Assembly: GCA_030528055.1 (NCBI GenBank)
Contig: JAUMZQ010000007.1
Span: 54,255-118,254, forward strand
Direction of reading: 5' to 3'
Length of the DNA stretch: 64,000 nucleotides
DNA from: Streptococcus sp.
GTDB lineage: Bacteria > Bacillota > Bacilli > Lactobacillales > Streptococcaceae
Below the pieces are notes generated by a model. The model saw nothing but the letters and a program-made list of their open reading frames with translations. It was not told the origin of the DNA and did not search any database. A program made the translations under genes and the position numbers. The stretch's first letter is position 1, and each line of letters starts with the position of its first letter. Below are positions 63,859 through 64,000 of this stretch, piece after piece.

Positions 63859-64000
63859 ATGTCGGTACTTAAAAAGATATTGATTTCTATTGGAGTTATT
63901 GCACTTTTAATTGTTGGTTTAATTGTTTACAATCATTATCAAGCTTCGGTCGGCTTGAAAGAAGCCTATCGGAAAGAAGACAGGATAAAGATTCTATCTT
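63859..64000 (+). CDS. TipC-like immunity protein, copy 2, cut by window edge
   Basis: First 47 codons of a second copy, starting MSVLKKILISIGVIALLIVG, almost identical to copy 1 through KEDRIKILS. AAAGG lies 11 bases ahead of the ATG. The three-prime part is outside the window, so whether its C-terminal recognition domain differs from copy 1 cannot be seen. Confidence 0.8.
   Translation, partial: MSVLKKILISIGVIALLIVGLIVYNHYQASVGLKEAYRKEDRIKILS

Overview
The window is a 64 kb stretch of a low-GC Firmicute chromosome and the gene content is that of a Streptococcus. Supporting signs are the glk / thyA / dfrA / small ORF / clpX / engB order, the ccdA / thioredoxin lipoprotein / msrAB / two-component order, a pyruvate/acetoin dehydrogenase cluster whose lipoyl domain sits on E3, consensus TTGACA-17-TATAAT or TGnTATAAT promoters, strong AGGAGG-type ribosome binding sites, and frequent 4-nt gene overlaps. 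A viridans-type species is likely (LXG/TelC-like toxin locus, glucan-binding repeats, LPXTG coiled-coil adhesin), but I cannot name the species from sequence alone. No rRNA, tRNA or CRISPR array was seen. No gene-free stretch exceeds about 255 bases.

Layout. 1-1157 (minus strand): 5' part of pepT and a Cof-type HAD phosphatase. 1380-6901: lepA, a lipoprotein, a YjjG-like phosphatase, then rpsP-khpA and rimM-trmD. 7076-11350: two convergent surface/secreted proteins, an LPXTG coiled-coil protein with a CAP domain and a glucan-binding-repeat protein. 11544-17226: a LysR regulator (CpsY type), lspA-rluD, and the proline pathway proBAC. 17400-20677: hemW, acyl-ACP thioesterase, HAD phosphatase and a membrane protein. 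20922-24531: fructose operon fruRKA with its own operators. 24726-29835: DUF1149, DegV, dapB-cca-ABC-F. 29927-35996: glk, lipoprotein, thyA, dfrA, a 56-codon membrane ORF, clpX, engB, and a glucosaminidase preceded by a WalR-type box. 36200-39012: two esterases plus an ATP-grasp ligase. 39185-45043: acoA-acoB-acoC-lpdA-lplA, a dehydrogenase complex with its own lipoate ligase. 45240-50406: extracytoplasmic methionine sulfoxide repair (ccdA, Met-rich lipoprotein, thioredoxin lipoprotein, msrAB) followed by an AraC-type response regulator and a histidine kinase. 50617-55920: nox with a perfect cre, an intact ISL3-family insertion sequence, guaA and a GntR regulator. 55962-57854: ylxM-ffh (SRP).

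The accessory end of the window begins after ffh. At 57918-60853 two paralogous DUF915-type alpha/beta hydrolases bracket an orphan PTS IIC-like permease; this gene set is not one I know a function for. At 61056-64000 lies a type VII secretion effector cassette: two small helical partner proteins, an LXG toxin with an Asp-rich C-terminal domain, and tandem, nearly identical membrane-anchored immunity genes (the second is cut by the window edge). No secretion machinery genes are in the window.

The most unusual points are: the twin-hydrolase/orphan IIC cluster; the toxin cassette with freshly duplicated immunity genes; the IS inserted in the loop of the nox/guaA terminator with an 8-bp target duplication; two genes (hemW, ylxM) whose promoters imply leaderless mRNAs; an rpsP promoter whose -35 lies inside a terminator arm; and a methionine-rich lipoprotein in the methionine sulfoxide repair operon.
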